The notes below the pieces were generated by a model. It made no database searches, had not been told where the DNA came from, and saw nothing but the letters and a program-made list of their open reading frames with translations. The translations under genes and the position numbers were made by a program. From Bacillus sp. HF117_J1_D (GTDB taxonomy: Bacteria > Bacillota > Bacilli > Bacillales > Bacillaceae_C), in assembly GCA_009928435.1 (NCBI GenBank), contig JAABNQ010000005.1, forward strand, positions 32,580 to 96,579: 64,000 bases of DNA. The letters are read 5' to 3'. Positions 46,412-56,298 of the stretch are shown piece by piece. How positions within the stretch are numbered: position 1 is the first letter of the stretch; each line of letters opens with the position of its first letter.

Positions 46412-46792
46412 CTCTGGGATCATCCCCCTTACTATTTTTATTAAATGATAACAGAACTCATTTATAGCGGTGAGTTATTAGAACTTTATTCGTGTTATCC
46501 TTAATAGAATTGATCACAAATTTAGTCAGAACCATCAACTTTCTGAAAGTGCGATCATGCTAGTAGCAAGCCATTTAGCTTAAAATAATCATATTTCTTT
46601 ATGGAGATGCATATTTTACTATAACTGAATATATTTAATCCTTACAACATCCTTCATCAGTCCTAGGAATAGACCATACGGCTCATGTGTTTAAATTGAA
46701 AGATTGATATAGTGAAAATAACTTTTTTTCGACACCGACAATTCCCTAAATAATTTCACAGCAACATGAACCAAAGGATGGTGATTTGAAAA
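46412..46792. other. Upstream region of the app operon
   Basis: About 380 A+T-rich bases with the divergent promoters of elaA and the app operon. No conserved leader RNA or operator could be identified. Confidence 0.5.
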
Positions 46793-47776
46793 TTGACAGC
46801 ATTATTAGATGTACAAAATTTAAAAACTCACTTTTTTACCAATAAGAAAGTAATCCCTGCAGTGGACGGTGTTGACATTAAAATCAACAAAGGGGAAACT
46901 GTTGCCCTAGTCGGGGAATCCGGCTCTGGAAAAAGCATTACCTCCCTTTCAATTTTGAAATTAGTCCCAAGTCCACCAGGGGAAATCGTAGATGGTGTCA
47001 TCAATTTTGATGGCATTGATTTGGCAGCGCTTTCGGAGGATGAAATGTACCGTATCCGTGGAAATGATATATCGATGATTTTTCAAGAGCCAATGACCTC
47101 TTTGAACCCCGTTTTGACAATCGGCGAGCAAATCACCGAGGTGTTGATCTATCACAAAAAGCTATCCAAAAGAGAGGCAGCTAGAAAGGCTGTCGATCTG
47201 CTGGAAATGGTGGGGTTTCCCCGTGCCAAAGAGATGCTTGCTGAATATCCACACAGACTTTCTGGTGGAATGAGACAACGCGTTATGATTGCCATTGCCA
47301 TGAGCTGTAATCCGAAATTGCTCATCGCCGATGAACCTACAACTGCATTGGATGTAACAATTCAAGCTCAAATCCTCGATTTGATGAAAAATTTGAGTGA
47401 GCAGTTTCATACCTCCATCCTATTGATTACTCATGACCTTGGTGTCGTTTCCGAAATCGCCGACAAAGTACTTGTCATGTATTGTGGACAGATTGTAGAA
47501 GAGGCTTTGGTTGATGACTTGTTCAACAAACCATTGCACCCATATACTGTCGGCTTGATGAATTCCATGCCATCAATAGACAATGATTCTAAAAGACTTG
47601 TACCTATCCAGGGCGGCGTGCCTTCCCCTGAACATTATCCAAAAGGGTGCCGCTTTGCTTCCCGCTGTCCGCATGCGTTTGACCGCTGCATTCAGGAAAG
47701 TCCCAACTTGATAGCAGTCGAAAGCTCCCGGTCAGTACGCTGCTTTTTATACGCCAAGGAGGAGGTTACATCATGA
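46793..47776 (+). CDS. appD: Oligopeptide ABC transporter ATP-binding protein AppD
   Basis: A 327-residue OppD/DppD-type ATPase with Walker A GESGSGKS, signature LSGGMRQR, Walker B LLIADEPTTALDVT and the C-terminal oligopeptide extension with Cys-rich KGCRFASRCPHAFDRC. The start is TTG 46793 after AAAGGATGGTGAT. Gene order D-F-A-B-C equals that of the B. subtilis app operon and differs from opp (A-B-C-D-F), which supports the App name. It powers peptide import together with AppF. Confidence 0.9.
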   Translation: MTALLDVQNLKTHFFTNKKVIPAVDGVDIKINKGETVALVGESGSGKSITSLSILKLVPSPPGEIVDGVINFDGIDLAALSEDEMYRIRGNDISMIFQEPMTSLNPVLTIGEQITEVLIYHKKLSKREAARKAVDLLEMVGFPRAKEMLAEYPHRLSGGMRQRVMIAIAMSCNPKLLIADEPTTALDVTIQAQILDLMKNLSEQFHTSILLITHDLGVVSEIADKVLVMYCGQIVEEALVDDLFNKPLHPYTVGLMNSMPSIDNDSKRLVPIQGGVPSPEHYPKGCRFASRCPHAFDRCIQESPNLIAVESSRSVRCFLYAKEEVTS

Positions 47777-48792
47777 CGACAACCTTGGAGAAGCAGAAGC
47801 CCTGGAAGGAAAACGCAACAGAATACTTGCTCGAGGCAGTAAATTTGACCAAGCATTTCCCAATTAAATCAGGCGTCTTTCAAAGGACTACCGGGCATAT
47901 CAAAGCAGTCGATGGAATCTCCCTCTTTGTAAAAAAAGGAGAGACACTGGGGATTGTAGGTGAATCTGGCTGTGGAAAATCAACTGCTGGTCGTACATTC
48001 ATCCGATTGTACGAGCCAACAGAAGGAAAAATTCTTTTTAAGGGGAATGATATTTCGCATCTTTCTGAAAGCACACTCAGCCGTACCGTCAGAAAAAATA
48101 TTCAAATGGTTTTTCAAGATCCATATGCATCCATGAATCCTCGAAAAACGTTAAAATCAATTTTAAGCGAGCCGCTTATCACACATCAATTATATGATAG
48201 GAAAGGCCGCGAACAGAAAATCTCTGAACTGTTAAATCGAGTGGGACTCAATCCCTCCTTTATTAACCGTTATCCACATGAGTTTTCAGGTGGACAGCGT
48301 CAGCGGATTGGGATAGCGCGGGCCCTAGCTCTTCAACCAGAATTGATCATAGCAGACGAGGCAGTTTCAGCCCTTGATGTCTCCATCCAAGCGCAAATTA
48401 TCAATTTGATGGAGGATCTACAGGAAGAATTTAATCTTACTTATATTTTTATATCTCATGATTTGAGTGTTGTCCGCCATATAAGCGACCGGGTCGCAGT
48501 CATGTACCTGGGAAAAATCATGGAGTTTGCACGAAAAACAGATTTATATGGAGAGCCGCTCCACCCTTATACGAGAGCCTTGCTCTCTGCTGTTCCTGTG
48601 CCTAGAAAAAGCGGCGGGAAAGATCGAGAACGGATTGTTTTAAAAGGGAATCTGCCAAGCCCGGCTAACCCGCCCTCTGGGTGTGTCTTCCACACAAGAT
48701 GTCCAGCAGCAATGGATGTATGTCGGAAGGTCACGCCTACATTTCAAGAGTTGGAAACAGAGCATTTTATTGCTTGTCATTTATATCAGTGA
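47773..48792 (+). CDS. appF: Oligopeptide ABC transporter ATP-binding protein AppF
   Basis: A 339-residue OppF-type ATPase with Walker A GESGCGKST, signature FSGGQRQR, Walker B LIIADEAVSALDVS and the C-terminal cysteine motif GCVFHTRCPAAMDVC. Its ATG overlaps the appD stop (ATGA) and follows AAGGAGGTTACATC. The Walker B has EAVSALD, the usual OppF form, whereas AppD has EPTTALD. It pairs with AppD as the second nucleotide-binding subunit. Confidence 0.92.
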   Translation: MTTTLEKQKPWKENATEYLLEAVNLTKHFPIKSGVFQRTTGHIKAVDGISLFVKKGETLGIVGESGCGKSTAGRTFIRLYEPTEGKILFKGNDISHLSESTLSRTVRKNIQMVFQDPYASMNPRKTLKSILSEPLITHQLYDRKGREQKISELLNRVGLNPSFINRYPHEFSGGQRQRIGIARALALQPELIIADEAVSALDVSIQAQIINLMEDLQEEFNLTYIFISHDLSVVRHISDRVAVMYLGKIMEFARKTDLYGEPLHPYTRALLSAVPVPRKSGGKDRERIVLKGNLPSPANPPSGCVFHTRCPAAMDVCRKVTPTFQELETEHFIACHLYQ

Positions 48793-48878
48793 AGGTGGTC
48801 TCCAACACTTGAAAGGGGTGATTCACGACAGATTAATTCTCTATTGAATACAAAAATTAAGTAATAGGGGGACTAACA

Positions 48879-50534
48879 ATGAGAAAACCGGCTGGGTTCA
48901 TATTGTGCATGATACTTGTTCTTTCATTGTTTCTTGCTGCATGTAGCGGCAGTAATAAAACAACTACGAAGGGCGATAAACCAGCGGATGATGGTCAAGC
49001 AACTGAGAATACAGAACCAGTAGATGGCGGAGACCTTGTCATGGGGTATTCGGGATCACCTACTATGATGAATTCGATGTACTCAGACGACGAAGTGAGC
49101 GGTGATGTTGAGGACCTGATTTTTGATAGTCTTGTTGGCTCGAATAAAGAAGACTTCACACCCAATACGGATGAACTGGCTGAGAGCGTCGAAGAATCCG
49201 AGGATGGCTTGACATATACGGTCAAATTAAAAGAAGGCATCAAATTTCACGATGGTGAAGATTTGACAGCAGATGATGTCGTGTTTACTTACAACATACC
49301 ATTAAATAAAGATTATGATGGACCGCGAAAATCTAATTTCGAAGCATTGAAAAGCGTTGAGAAAGTAGATGACTTAACTATTAAATTCCATATGAAAAAA
49401 GTAGATGCACAGTTCCATACTGTTGGCTTGAGCTTTGGCATTTTACCGGAGCATATTTTAAAAGACGTTCCTGTTAGCGAACTTGGAGAACATGAATTCA
49501 ATACAAAAAATCCGATTGGTACAGGTCCCTTTAAATTTGTGGAGTGGAAAGACGGCGAATATCTAAAAGTGGAAGCCTTTGAAGGCTACTACCAGGGCCG
49601 CCCACATTTAGATTCAATCACAATGAAGTTTGTACCGGATGCGAACGCCATGCTGACACAGCTTCAAAATCGGGATATTGATTTCTGGTCAGGAGTACCG
49701 CCTTCTGATATTGATACAATAAAATCTTTCCAAGATGATATTGGCATAAAAATTGAGGAGGGTTTGGCACTATCCTATACATTCTTTGCAGGAAACTTAA
49801 GAAATGACTTGTTCGAAGATAAAAAAGTGCGCCAGGCAATCACTCATGCGATTGACCGTGAGACGATTGTAAATGAAATTATGGAAGGCTATGGGGAAGT
49901 GGCTCATGTTCCTGAAAGTCCATTGAGCTGGGCATATAATGAGAACGTACCGCACTTTGACTACGATCCGGAAAAAGCGAAGAAAATGCTGGAAGATGCT
50001 GGATGGAAACCAGGTAGTGACGGCATTCTTGAAAAAGACGGTAAAAAATTCTCCTTCGAAGTAAAGACAAATCAAGGAAATAAAGTAAGAGAAGACATCG
50101 TTGTGCTGCTTCAAGAGCAACTAAAGGAAGTCGGCATTGAAGCGAAACCGAAAGTAGTAGAATTCAGTTCCCTTATAGCCGATGTGGACCCTGGAGTTTG
50201 GAACTTCGATGCAGTCGTTTTAGGCTGGGGTCTCGGAACCGATCCAGATCCAAGTGGGCTTTTCCATACGAAGGAGATTGAAAAAGGCTTAAATTTTATC
50301 GGTTACTCAAATCCAGCGCTTGATAAATTGATGGATCAGCAGCTTCAAGAGAAAGATCGGGACAAACGGAAAAAATTAATCGGTCAGATCCAGACCAATC
50401 TTGCCGAAGATCAACCGTACACTTTCCTGTACTATCCAACAGAATTCCGGGCGATGCCTGCTGAATTAGATGGCTACGAATTCCATGCTAAAAAGGACAT
50501 TTACAAGCCGCACCAATGGTGGCTGAATAAATAA
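48879..50534 (+). CDS. appA: Oligopeptide-binding lipoprotein AppA
   Basis: A 551-residue family 5 substrate-binding protein. A signal peptide with lipobox LAAC places the lipidated Cys at residue 22, followed by a Lys/Asp/Thr-rich linker. Family marks are GLTYTVKLKEGIKFHDGEDL, ADDVVFTYN, KNPIGTGPFKFVEW, KVRQAITHAIDRETIV and LGWGLGTDPDP. It catches oligopeptides outside the membrane and hands them to the permease. The ATG follows TAGGGGGACTAACA. A stable hairpin lies just after it and may raise its level over the permeases. Confidence 0.92.
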   Translation: MRKPAGFILCMILVLSLFLAACSGSNKTTTKGDKPADDGQATENTEPVDGGDLVMGYSGSPTMMNSMYSDDEVSGDVEDLIFDSLVGSNKEDFTPNTDELAESVEESEDGLTYTVKLKEGIKFHDGEDLTADDVVFTYNIPLNKDYDGPRKSNFEALKSVEKVDDLTIKFHMKKVDAQFHTVGLSFGILPEHILKDVPVSELGEHEFNTKNPIGTGPFKFVEWKDGEYLKVEAFEGYYQGRPHLDSITMKFVPDANAMLTQLQNRDIDFWSGVPPSDIDTIKSFQDDIGIKIEEGLALSYTFFAGNLRNDLFEDKKVRQAITHAIDRETIVNEIMEGYGEVAHVPESPLSWAYNENVPHFDYDPEKAKKMLEDAGWKPGSDGILEKDGKKFSFEVKTNQGNKVREDIVVLLQEQLKEVGIEAKPKVVEFSSLIADVDPGVWNFDAVVLGWGLGTDPDPSGLFHTKEIEKGLNFIGYSNPALDKLMDQQLQEKDRDKRKKLIGQIQTNLAEDQPYTFLYYPTEFRAMPAELDGYEFHAKKDIYKPHQWWLNK

Positions 50535-50541
50535 TAACGCT

Positions 50542-50577
50542 AGGATATGGGAAATGAACACCCATTTCTCATATCCT
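50542..50577 (+). other. Stable hairpin between appA and appB
   Basis: AGGATATGGGAAATG pairs with CATTTCTCATATCCT (15 bp with one G-T pair) around AACACC. There is no T tract, so it is probably a processing or partial-attenuation hairpin rather than a full terminator. Confidence 0.75.
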
Positions 50578-50610
50578 TAATTGATTAAACAACGAAAAGG
50601 AGCATAGCGA

Positions 50611-51561
50611 ATGATTTCATATATTATCCGGCGGATCCTCACGGCGATACCTTTGATGCTCGGGATCACCATTCTTTCATTTGCGATCATTAAAGCCGCT
50701 CCCGGAGGACCGACAGCTTTGCTAATGAATCCAAATACAAAGCCTGAGGACAAGGTAAAGTTTGAAGAAAAATATGGATTGAATGAGCCTATTTATGTTC
50801 AGTATGGAAAATGGCTTGGAAATATGGTCAAGGGGGACTTCGGTACATCTCTGATCCGGAGGGGCGTACCCGTTAGTGAAATGATTTTAAACAGGCTTCC
50901 AAATACCCTGCTGCTAATGGTAGCCTCCACAATATTAGCATTCCTCATCGCCGTACCGCTCGGTATTTTTTCCGCTATGAGACCCTATACGAAACTGGAT
51001 TATACTGTCACGGTCACTTCTTTTCTTGGTGTAGCCACTCCAAATTTTTGGCTCGGCATTATGTTGATTATCCTCTTTGGTGTTCAACTTGGATGGTTCC
51101 CTACCGGCGGCGTAGCGACGCTGAACGCTCCATTCAGTATATGGGACAGGCTCCACCATCTAATTATGCCGGCATTTGTCCTGGCTGCAGCCGACATGGC
51201 CGCATTAACCCGCTACACGCGTTCTAGTATGATGGATGTCTTGCAGCAAGATTATATCCGGACGGCCAAATCAAAAGGATTCAAAGTACGGACAGTCGTG
51301 TTAAAACATGGGTTACGCAACGGGCTAACTCCCATCATCACCATGTTCGGCCTGATGCTCCCGAATTTTATCGCAGGAGCGGCCATCACCGAAACGGTTT
51401 TCAGCTGGCCCGGTATCGGGAGATTGTTTATTGAATCTGCTTTTACTCGTGATTATCCTGTTATCATGGCAGTAACCGTCTTGACAGGTGTGTTTGTAGT
51501 TATCGGAAACTTATTGGCGGATATTTTATATGCCATTTTTGATCCGCGAATTGAGTATTAA
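50611..51561 (+). CDS. appB: Oligopeptide ABC transporter permease AppB
   Basis: A 316-residue permease with six membrane spans and the BPD transporter EAA-type loop [20 protein letters not shown]. It has the DppB/OppB start [20 protein letters not shown], the segment [19 protein letters not shown] and the ending [14 protein letters not shown]. The ATG follows AAAGGAGCATAGCG. It forms the channel with AppC. Residues of the substrate path cannot be judged here. Confidence 0.93.
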   Translation: MISYIIRRILTAIPLMLGITILSFAIIKAAPGGPTALLMNPNTKPEDKVKFEEKYGLNEPIYVQYGKWLGNMVKGDFGTSLIRRGVPVSEMILNRLPNTLLLMVASTILAFLIAVPLGIFSAMRPYTKLDYTVTVTSFLGVATPNFWLGIMLIILFGVQLGWFPTGGVATLNAPFSIWDRLHHLIMPAFVLAAADMAALTRYTRSSMMDVLQQDYIRTAKSKGFKVRTVVLKHGLRNGLTPIITMFGLMLPNFIAGAAITETVFSWPGIGRLFIESAFTRDYPVIMAVTVLTGVFVVIGNLLADILYAIFDPRIEY

Positions 51562-51574
51562 GGGGGGATTTTGT

Positions 51575-52486
51575 ATGACACAAACAAACTATGATCCGAC
51601 AATGAACAACCTAAATATGAACCCCGAAATAAAAGAAAAACCGGATACTCTTACAAAAATATTCATACGTAAGTTTATAAAAAACAAACTGGCTGTATTT
51701 GGAGCTATCGTCCTTTTTTTAATCATTCTTTCTGCCTTGCTCGCTCCCTGGATTGCCCCATATGATCCAGGAGCGACCAGTCTGTCTAATAAGCTGGCGC
51801 CTCCCAACTTAGAAAATTGGTTCGGCACAGATCGATTTGGGCGTGACATTTTTTCCCGCATTCTCTATGGAGGAAGAATTTCCCTTCTTGTCGGTTTTGG
51901 ATCGGTAGCAGGGGCACTGATCATCGGAACAACTATTGGCGCTATTGCCGGGTATTACGGTGGCCTGGTTGATGCTATATTAATGAGATTCGTCGATGTG
52001 ATTCTCTCTATTCCTACGATATTCTTGCTGATCACGATTGTAGCGATTTTTCAGCCAAACGTAGACAAACTCATCCTTGTATTTGCCATCACCTCATGGA
52101 CCACCACCGCCAGAATCGTACGGGGGGAATTTTTAACTTTGCGAACTAGGGAGTTTGTGCTCGCCTCTAGGACGATTGGAACAAGGCCAGTAAAAATCAT
52201 CTTTAGCCATATATTGCCAAATGCCATGGGCCCCATTATTGTTACAGCCACCTTGCTTGTCGGTACTGTCATCTTGACAGAAGCTGCTTTAAGCTATTTG
52301 GGCCTCGGCGTTCAGCCTCCTACACCAAGCTGGGGGAATATGCTGGAAGATGCCCAGAACTTTACAGTTCTGCTGAAAGCACCCTGGTACCCTGCATTCC
52401 CTGGGCTGTTGATTTTGGTTACAGTCTTGTGCTTTAACTTTGTAGGAGACGGTTTAAGGGATGCACTTGATCCGAAAGGGGATTAA
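51575..52486 (+). CDS. appC: Oligopeptide ABC transporter permease AppC
   Basis: A 303-residue permease. A cytoplasmic head is followed by [20 protein letters not shown], the typical [20 protein letters not shown], and the EAA loop [19 protein letters not shown], ending [14 protein letters not shown]. The ATG ([10 protein letters not shown]) follows AGGGGGGATTTTGT; the frame is open into appB but has no better start. It is the last gene of the app operon. Confidence 0.93.
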   Translation: MTQTNYDPTMNNLNMNPEIKEKPDTLTKIFIRKFIKNKLAVFGAIVLFLIILSALLAPWIAPYDPGATSLSNKLAPPNLENWFGTDRFGRDIFSRILYGGRISLLVGFGSVAGALIIGTTIGAIAGYYGGLVDAILMRFVDVILSIPTIFLLITIVAIFQPNVDKLILVFAITSWTTTARIVRGEFLTLRTREFVLASRTIGTRPVKIIFSHILPNAMGPIIVTATLLVGTVILTEAALSYLGLGVQPPTPSWGNMLEDAQNFTVLLKAPWYPAFPGLLILVTVLCFNFVGDGLRDALDPKGD

Positions 52487-52515
52487 GGTAACGAGTCCTC
52501 AATAGGGTAAACCCA

Positions 52516-52550
52516 AAAAAACCGGTTCTGTTCATGAGCAGAGCCGGGGT
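52516..52550. terminator. Hairpin after the app operon, bidirectional
   Basis: CCGGTTCTG (52522-52530) pairs with CAGAGCCGG (52539-52547). A seven-A run at its left side gives a T tract on the minus strand; on the plus strand the tail is only GGTTTG. Confidence 0.65.
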
Positions 52551-52576
52551 TTGCCACCCACGTATTCCTCGGGTTG

Positions 52577-52700
52577 CGGACAGTATTCTGAAGATTTCGG
52601 ACAGTATCCCTCTTAATCGGATAGTATTCCGCGCTTTTCGGACTGTATCCCTCTTGAGCGGACAGTATTCCGCGGATTTCGGACAGTATTTCAGCCATAC
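52577..52700. repeat. Tandem array of alternating 21- and 20-bp units
   Basis: Six units each start CGGACAGTAT or a one-base variant. Units at 52577, 52618 and 52659 are 21 bp (type A, CGGACAGTATTCCGCGGATTT-like); units at 52598 and 52639 are 20 bp (type B, CGGACAGTATCCCTCTTGAG-like); a last variant starts at 52680. The higher period is 41 bp. There are no unique spacers and no cas genes. Confidence 0.9.
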
Positions 52701-52758
52701 TGGCTTCCGTTCTCGCATTTTCATCAAGTTTTCGCCCCTGACTCACTTAGTCTTGTTT

Positions 52759-52801
52759 AAATGAGAAAAAGCCAAGGTTTACCCTCGGCTTTTTCTCATT
52801 T
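52759..52801 (-). terminator. Terminator overlapping the 3' end of the DUF1641 gene
   Basis: A perfect 15-bp stem pairs 52759-52773 with 52787-52801. The arm at 52787-52801 codes for the last residues of the DUF1641 protein (EMRKSRG), and the stop codon lies in the loop. Confidence 0.85.
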
Positions 52802-53345
52802 CTGGTTCCTGCGTCCCTCCTGTATTCACGGAAGGCTTCACTGGAGCCGGTTCGTTTTTTTCTAAATGGCTGACATCTGTCCCCATGCCCCTTAGAAATT
52901 CCAAAAGCAGGGTGATCGACCGATTGATTTCAGGGTCACGTAATGCTCGTGCCATATCAAGGTAGCCTGTTTTTTCTGCTTCTTCCTCTTCTATTTCCGC
53001 AACTCTGGCGATTCCCGCATTTATTTTTAGTAAAATCGGCTCTAGTTGCGTCACGTTGATCATACCAATTGTTCCGATGAGTAAAAGGAGATTTTTGATA
53101 GCATTTTTATTTTCAGGCATGTTGGCTAAATTGACTGCAATATCGAGAACTTTGTCCCCTTGTCCAAGCAGCCCTTTGGCTATGTCCAGAATCCCTCGTT
53201 GTTTCAAGTAACCAATGACCTCTATGACTTCCATTATGGAGTCTTTATTGGCCAAAAGAGCCTCTTCAATTTCCAGAAAATCCTTCTTTCTTTGGGTTTC
53301 CTCGTCAACCTGCTTAAATTGGATATTTTTTATCGGCTCAGCCAT
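52779..53345 (-). CDS. DUF1641 protein, partner of formate dehydrogenase (YrhD-like)
   Basis: A 188-residue helical protein with the DUF1641 core EALLANKDSIMEVIEVIGYL, GLLGQGDKVLDIAVNLANMP and MARALRDPEINRSITLLLEF. It starts 8 bases inside the formate dehydrogenase gene end, behind AAGGGGCTAAAGACTA. DUF1641 genes regularly follow this type of formate dehydrogenase (B. subtilis yrhD/yrhE and yjgD/yjgC), so a role as small subunit or assembly helper is likely though unproven. The tail is Pro/Ala-rich. Confidence 0.88.
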   Translation of the reverse strand: MAEPIKNIQFKQVDEETQRKKDFLEIEEALLANKDSIMEVIEVIGYLKQRGILDIAKGLLGQGDKVLDIAVNLANMPENKNAIKNLLLLIGTIGMINVTQLEPILLKINAGIARVAEIEEEEAEKTGYLDMARALRDPEINRSITLLLEFLRGMGTDVSHLEKNEPAPVKPSVNTGGTQEPEMRKSRG

Positions 53346-56298
53346 TAGTCTTTAGCCCCTTCCCTTTCACAAAATGACCCGGGAAATGATCATCATCTCT
53401 AGCCCATTTCCTTTCAACCTCTACCCCTTGTTGAGGATTCGGATTTCCAAAACGGTGATTGATTCTTGGTAGAGGGTCTTCCCCCTTCTTCTCGACTATT
53501 TCCATTTTCACCATGATATCTTTATAGGCCGGAGTATCCGTATCCTTATCGGCGAAACTGCTTGTCAATAGGTTGATGGCCGCATTCCCAGCGTCATTCA
53601 TTGGCAAGTATACTTCCTTCCCTTTTACGCGGTCCGTCACATGACATTTGACAACTGCCTGGCCATACGGAGATATAAGCCTGACAAGTGTTCCACTTGC
53701 AAGCCCTCTACCTTTTGCAAGCTCAGAAGAGACTTCCAAGAAAACACTTGGTGTCTTTGATGAAATCCCCTTGGAACGGTATGTGAGATTTCCTTCATGG
53801 AAATGCTCCAGCAAACGTCCATTATTCAAATGAATGTCGTATTCATCCTCATATTCAAGCGGCTTTGTCCACTTGACTGGAAAAAGGTTTGCTTTTTTAT
53901 CCGGGAATGGAAAACCGTCTGTGAAAAGAAGTGGTGTATCCGTACCGTCTTCTTTTACAGGCCATTGGAGCGTATTATACCCTTCCAGCAATTCGTATCT
54001 TACACCAGCAAATAAAGGCGCTAGCTTTGCCGCTTCTTCCATGATTTCACTTGGATGCTCGTATGTCCAATCTGCCCCAAGCTTGTTGGCGATTGCCATA
54101 ATGATTTGCCAGTCAGGCTTTGAATCTCCAAGTGGTTCAAATACCTGATACAGCCGTTGGAAACGTCGTTCAGTGTTTGTAAAAGTCCCCTCTTTCTCCA
54201 GACTGGGAGAAGCAGGCAGGATCACATCGGCGTATTCAGCCGTTTTTGAAAAGAAAATATCCTGGACAACGAAGAAATCAAGTTTTTCAAACCCAGCTCG
54301 GACATAGTTAATGTTGGAGTCGACCAAAGCCATTTCTTCTCCCTTTAAATATAGAGCCCTTAATGTTCCGGCATGCATCGCGTCCACCATTTCGTGGTTG
54401 TTTAAGCCCGGGTGTTCGGGAATTTCTGTGCCCCAAGCCTTAGAATATTTGGCACGCACTTTAGGGTCAGCCACTTTTTCATAGGCCGGAAACCTATCCG
54501 GCATACTACCGAAATCGCTAGCTCCCTGCACATTATTATGACCACGCAGCGGATAAGAGCCAGCTCCCGGACGCCCGTAATTACCTGTGATAAGCAATAA
54601 ATTGGAAATCGCTGTACTTGTGTCACTTCCGCCCAACTGCTGCGTAACTCCCATGGCCCAAAGAACCGCAAGACTATCGGATTCATGGATCATTTCTGCA
54701 ATTTGGACTAAATCATCTTTTGAAATCTCTGTCACTTGTTCCGCATATTCCAATGTATACTCTTCCAGACTTCTATAGTATTCATCATAGCCGTTTACTT
54801 TTTCATTGATAAAGTCCTTATCCGCCCAGCCCTGATCCAGAATATACTTCGTCACGGCCGATAACCAGACAAGATCTGAAGATGGTTTGGGTTTAATAAA
54901 TTTGTCGGCCCTCTGAGCCATCTCGTGTTCTCTTAAATCTGAGACAACAAGCTTTTGCCCCTTAAGCTTATGCGAGCGCTTGACCCTGGTCGCAAGCACA
55001 GGGTGTGATTCTGCTGTGTTTGAACCAATAATAAGCACCATACCTGCTTGTTCGATATCTTTAATGGACCCAGAGTCTCCGCCATAGCCCACTGTGCGGA
55101 ACAACCCCATTGTGGCGGGCGACTGGCAATAGCGCGAGCAATTGTCAATATTATTCGTTCCAATAACTCCTCTAGCCAGCTTCTGCATTAAATAGGACTC
55201 TTCATTCGTACATTTGGAGGAGCTGATAAAAGCCAATGAATGGGCGCCTGACTCTTTTTTGATAGATGTCATTTTTTCCGCGATCAAGTCTAGTGCTTCG
55301 TCCCATTCCGCTTCACGGAAAGCTTCTCCTTCACGGATAAGCGGTTTGGTTAGACGGTCTTCGCTGTTCACAAAATCCCATCCGAACTTTCCTTTAACAC
55401 ATGTGGAAATTCCATTAGCCGGGGCTTGAACATTCGGTTCCACTTTTAAGATCTTCCTGCCTTTTGTCCAAATATCAAAACTGCAGCCAACCCCACAATA
55501 CGTACAAACTGTTTTTGTCTTTTTAATCCGTTCCTCCCTCATGACGGATTCCATATCTGAAATAGCGAGAATAGAACCATATCCCGTTTCTATGTCCTTT
55601 GTCAGTTCAATCATTGGGCGCAGCGTTTCTCGCTTTAATCCGGTCAAATACCCCGCTTCTCCTACCATTCCTTTTTCCATCATGGCGTTGCAGGGACAGA
55701 CGGTGGAACAGTGCCCGCATGAGACACAAGATGATTCATTGATTGGAACATCATTGTCCCAAATGACACGCGGATGTTCCCGTTCCCAGTCAATCGATAA
55801 TGTTTCAGTCACTTGGACATTTTGGCATGCTTCCACACAGCGGCCACAAAGAATACATTGATCAGGATCATACCTGTAAAAAGGGTGTGAGTTGTCCACC
55901 TCATAAGGCTTTGGTTCAAAGGGGATGCTTTGGTGATTGATTTTCATGTCTTTTACAGTGTTATGTACCTCACAAGTGCCATTATTGTAATCGCAGACGG
56001 TACAATATAACTCATGATTATGCAAAATTTGATCCATTGCAATGACTTGAGCATCTTTAGCTTCCTTCGTTCCCGTTTCTACTACATCACCGCTTTTTAT
56101 TTCTGTAGAACAGGAACGAACCAATTCACCATTTACCTTCACAATACAGGTGTTACACGTTTCAATTGCCCCAAGGCTCGGGTGAAAGCAAACATCTGGA
56201 ATAGGCATATTAAGCGCTTTCAACATTTCCATTACAGTACCTGACCCTTTAACCTGTATCCGCTCACCATCAACGGTCACTTTATATTCCGATGCCAA
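53338..56298 (-). CDS. NAD-dependent formate dehydrogenase-like molybdoenzyme, catalytic subunit
   Basis: A 986-residue fusion. It carries an N-terminal [2Fe-2S] domain (VCFHPSLGAIETCNTC), a NuoG-like His-Cys cluster motif (NHELYCTVCDYNNGTC), two [4Fe-4S] motifs (CILCGRCVEAC and CVSCGHCSTVCP), a further cluster CTYCGVGCSFD, then the molybdopterin domains. The active-site position, in DNCSRYCQSPAT, is Cys and not selenocysteine. The C-terminal molydopterin-binding domain includes GRLLEHFHEGNLTYRSKGIS. It resembles B. subtilis YjgC/YrhE closely. It would oxidise formate in the cytoplasm. The TTG start follows GGGAGAGCTGGATT; an upstream start 7 codons earlier is possible. Confidence 0.92.
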   Translation of the reverse strand: MASEYKVTVDGERIQVKGSGTVMEMLKALNMPIPDVCFHPSLGAIETCNTCIVKVNGELVRSCSTEIKSGDVVETGTKEAKDAQVIAMDQILHNHELYCTVCDYNNGTCEVHNTVKDMKINHQSIPFEPKPYEVDNSHPFYRYDPDQCILCGRCVEACQNVQVTETLSIDWEREHPRVIWDNDVPINESSCVSCGHCSTVCPCNAMMEKGMVGEAGYLTGLKRETLRPMIELTKDIETGYGSILAISDMESVMREERIKKTKTVCTYCGVGCSFDIWTKGRKILKVEPNVQAPANGISTCVKGKFGWDFVNSEDRLTKPLIREGEAFREAEWDEALDLIAEKMTSIKKESGAHSLAFISSSKCTNEESYLMQKLARGVIGTNNIDNCSRYCQSPATMGLFRTVGYGGDSGSIKDIEQAGMVLIIGSNTAESHPVLATRVKRSHKLKGQKLVVSDLREHEMAQRADKFIKPKPSSDLVWLSAVTKYILDQGWADKDFINEKVNGYDEYYRSLEEYTLEYAEQVTEISKDDLVQIAEMIHESDSLAVLWAMGVTQQLGGSDTSTAISNLLLITGNYGRPGAGSYPLRGHNNVQGASDFGSMPDRFPAYEKVADPKVRAKYSKAWGTEIPEHPGLNNHEMVDAMHAGTLRALYLKGEEMALVDSNINYVRAGFEKLDFFVVQDIFFSKTAEYADVILPASPSLEKEGTFTNTERRFQRLYQVFEPLGDSKPDWQIIMAIANKLGADWTYEHPSEIMEEAAKLAPLFAGVRYELLEGYNTLQWPVKEDGTDTPLLFTDGFPFPDKKANLFPVKWTKPLEYEDEYDIHLNNGRLLEHFHEGNLTYRSKGISSKTPSVFLEVSSELAKGRGLASGTLVRLISPYGQAVVKCHVTDRVKGKEVYLPMNDAGNAAINLLTSSFADKDTDTPAYKDIMVKMEIVEKKGEDPLPRINHRFGNPNPQQGVEVERKWARDDDHFPGHFVKGKGLKTNG

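Noticed and set aside
46424-46792. Leader RNA or T-box upstream of the app operon
   Set aside because: I looked for a T-box sequence, a CodY-type motif and paired stems before appD, and found none convincing.
52577-52700. Possible CRISPR array
   Set aside because: Units of 20-21 bp follow one another directly with no unique spacers, the sequence alternates between two related units, and no cas genes are in the window.
54993-55163. Selenocysteine at the formate dehydrogenase active site
   Set aside because: The active-site codon in the DNCSRYCQSP segment is an ordinary Cys codon; there is no in-frame TGA.
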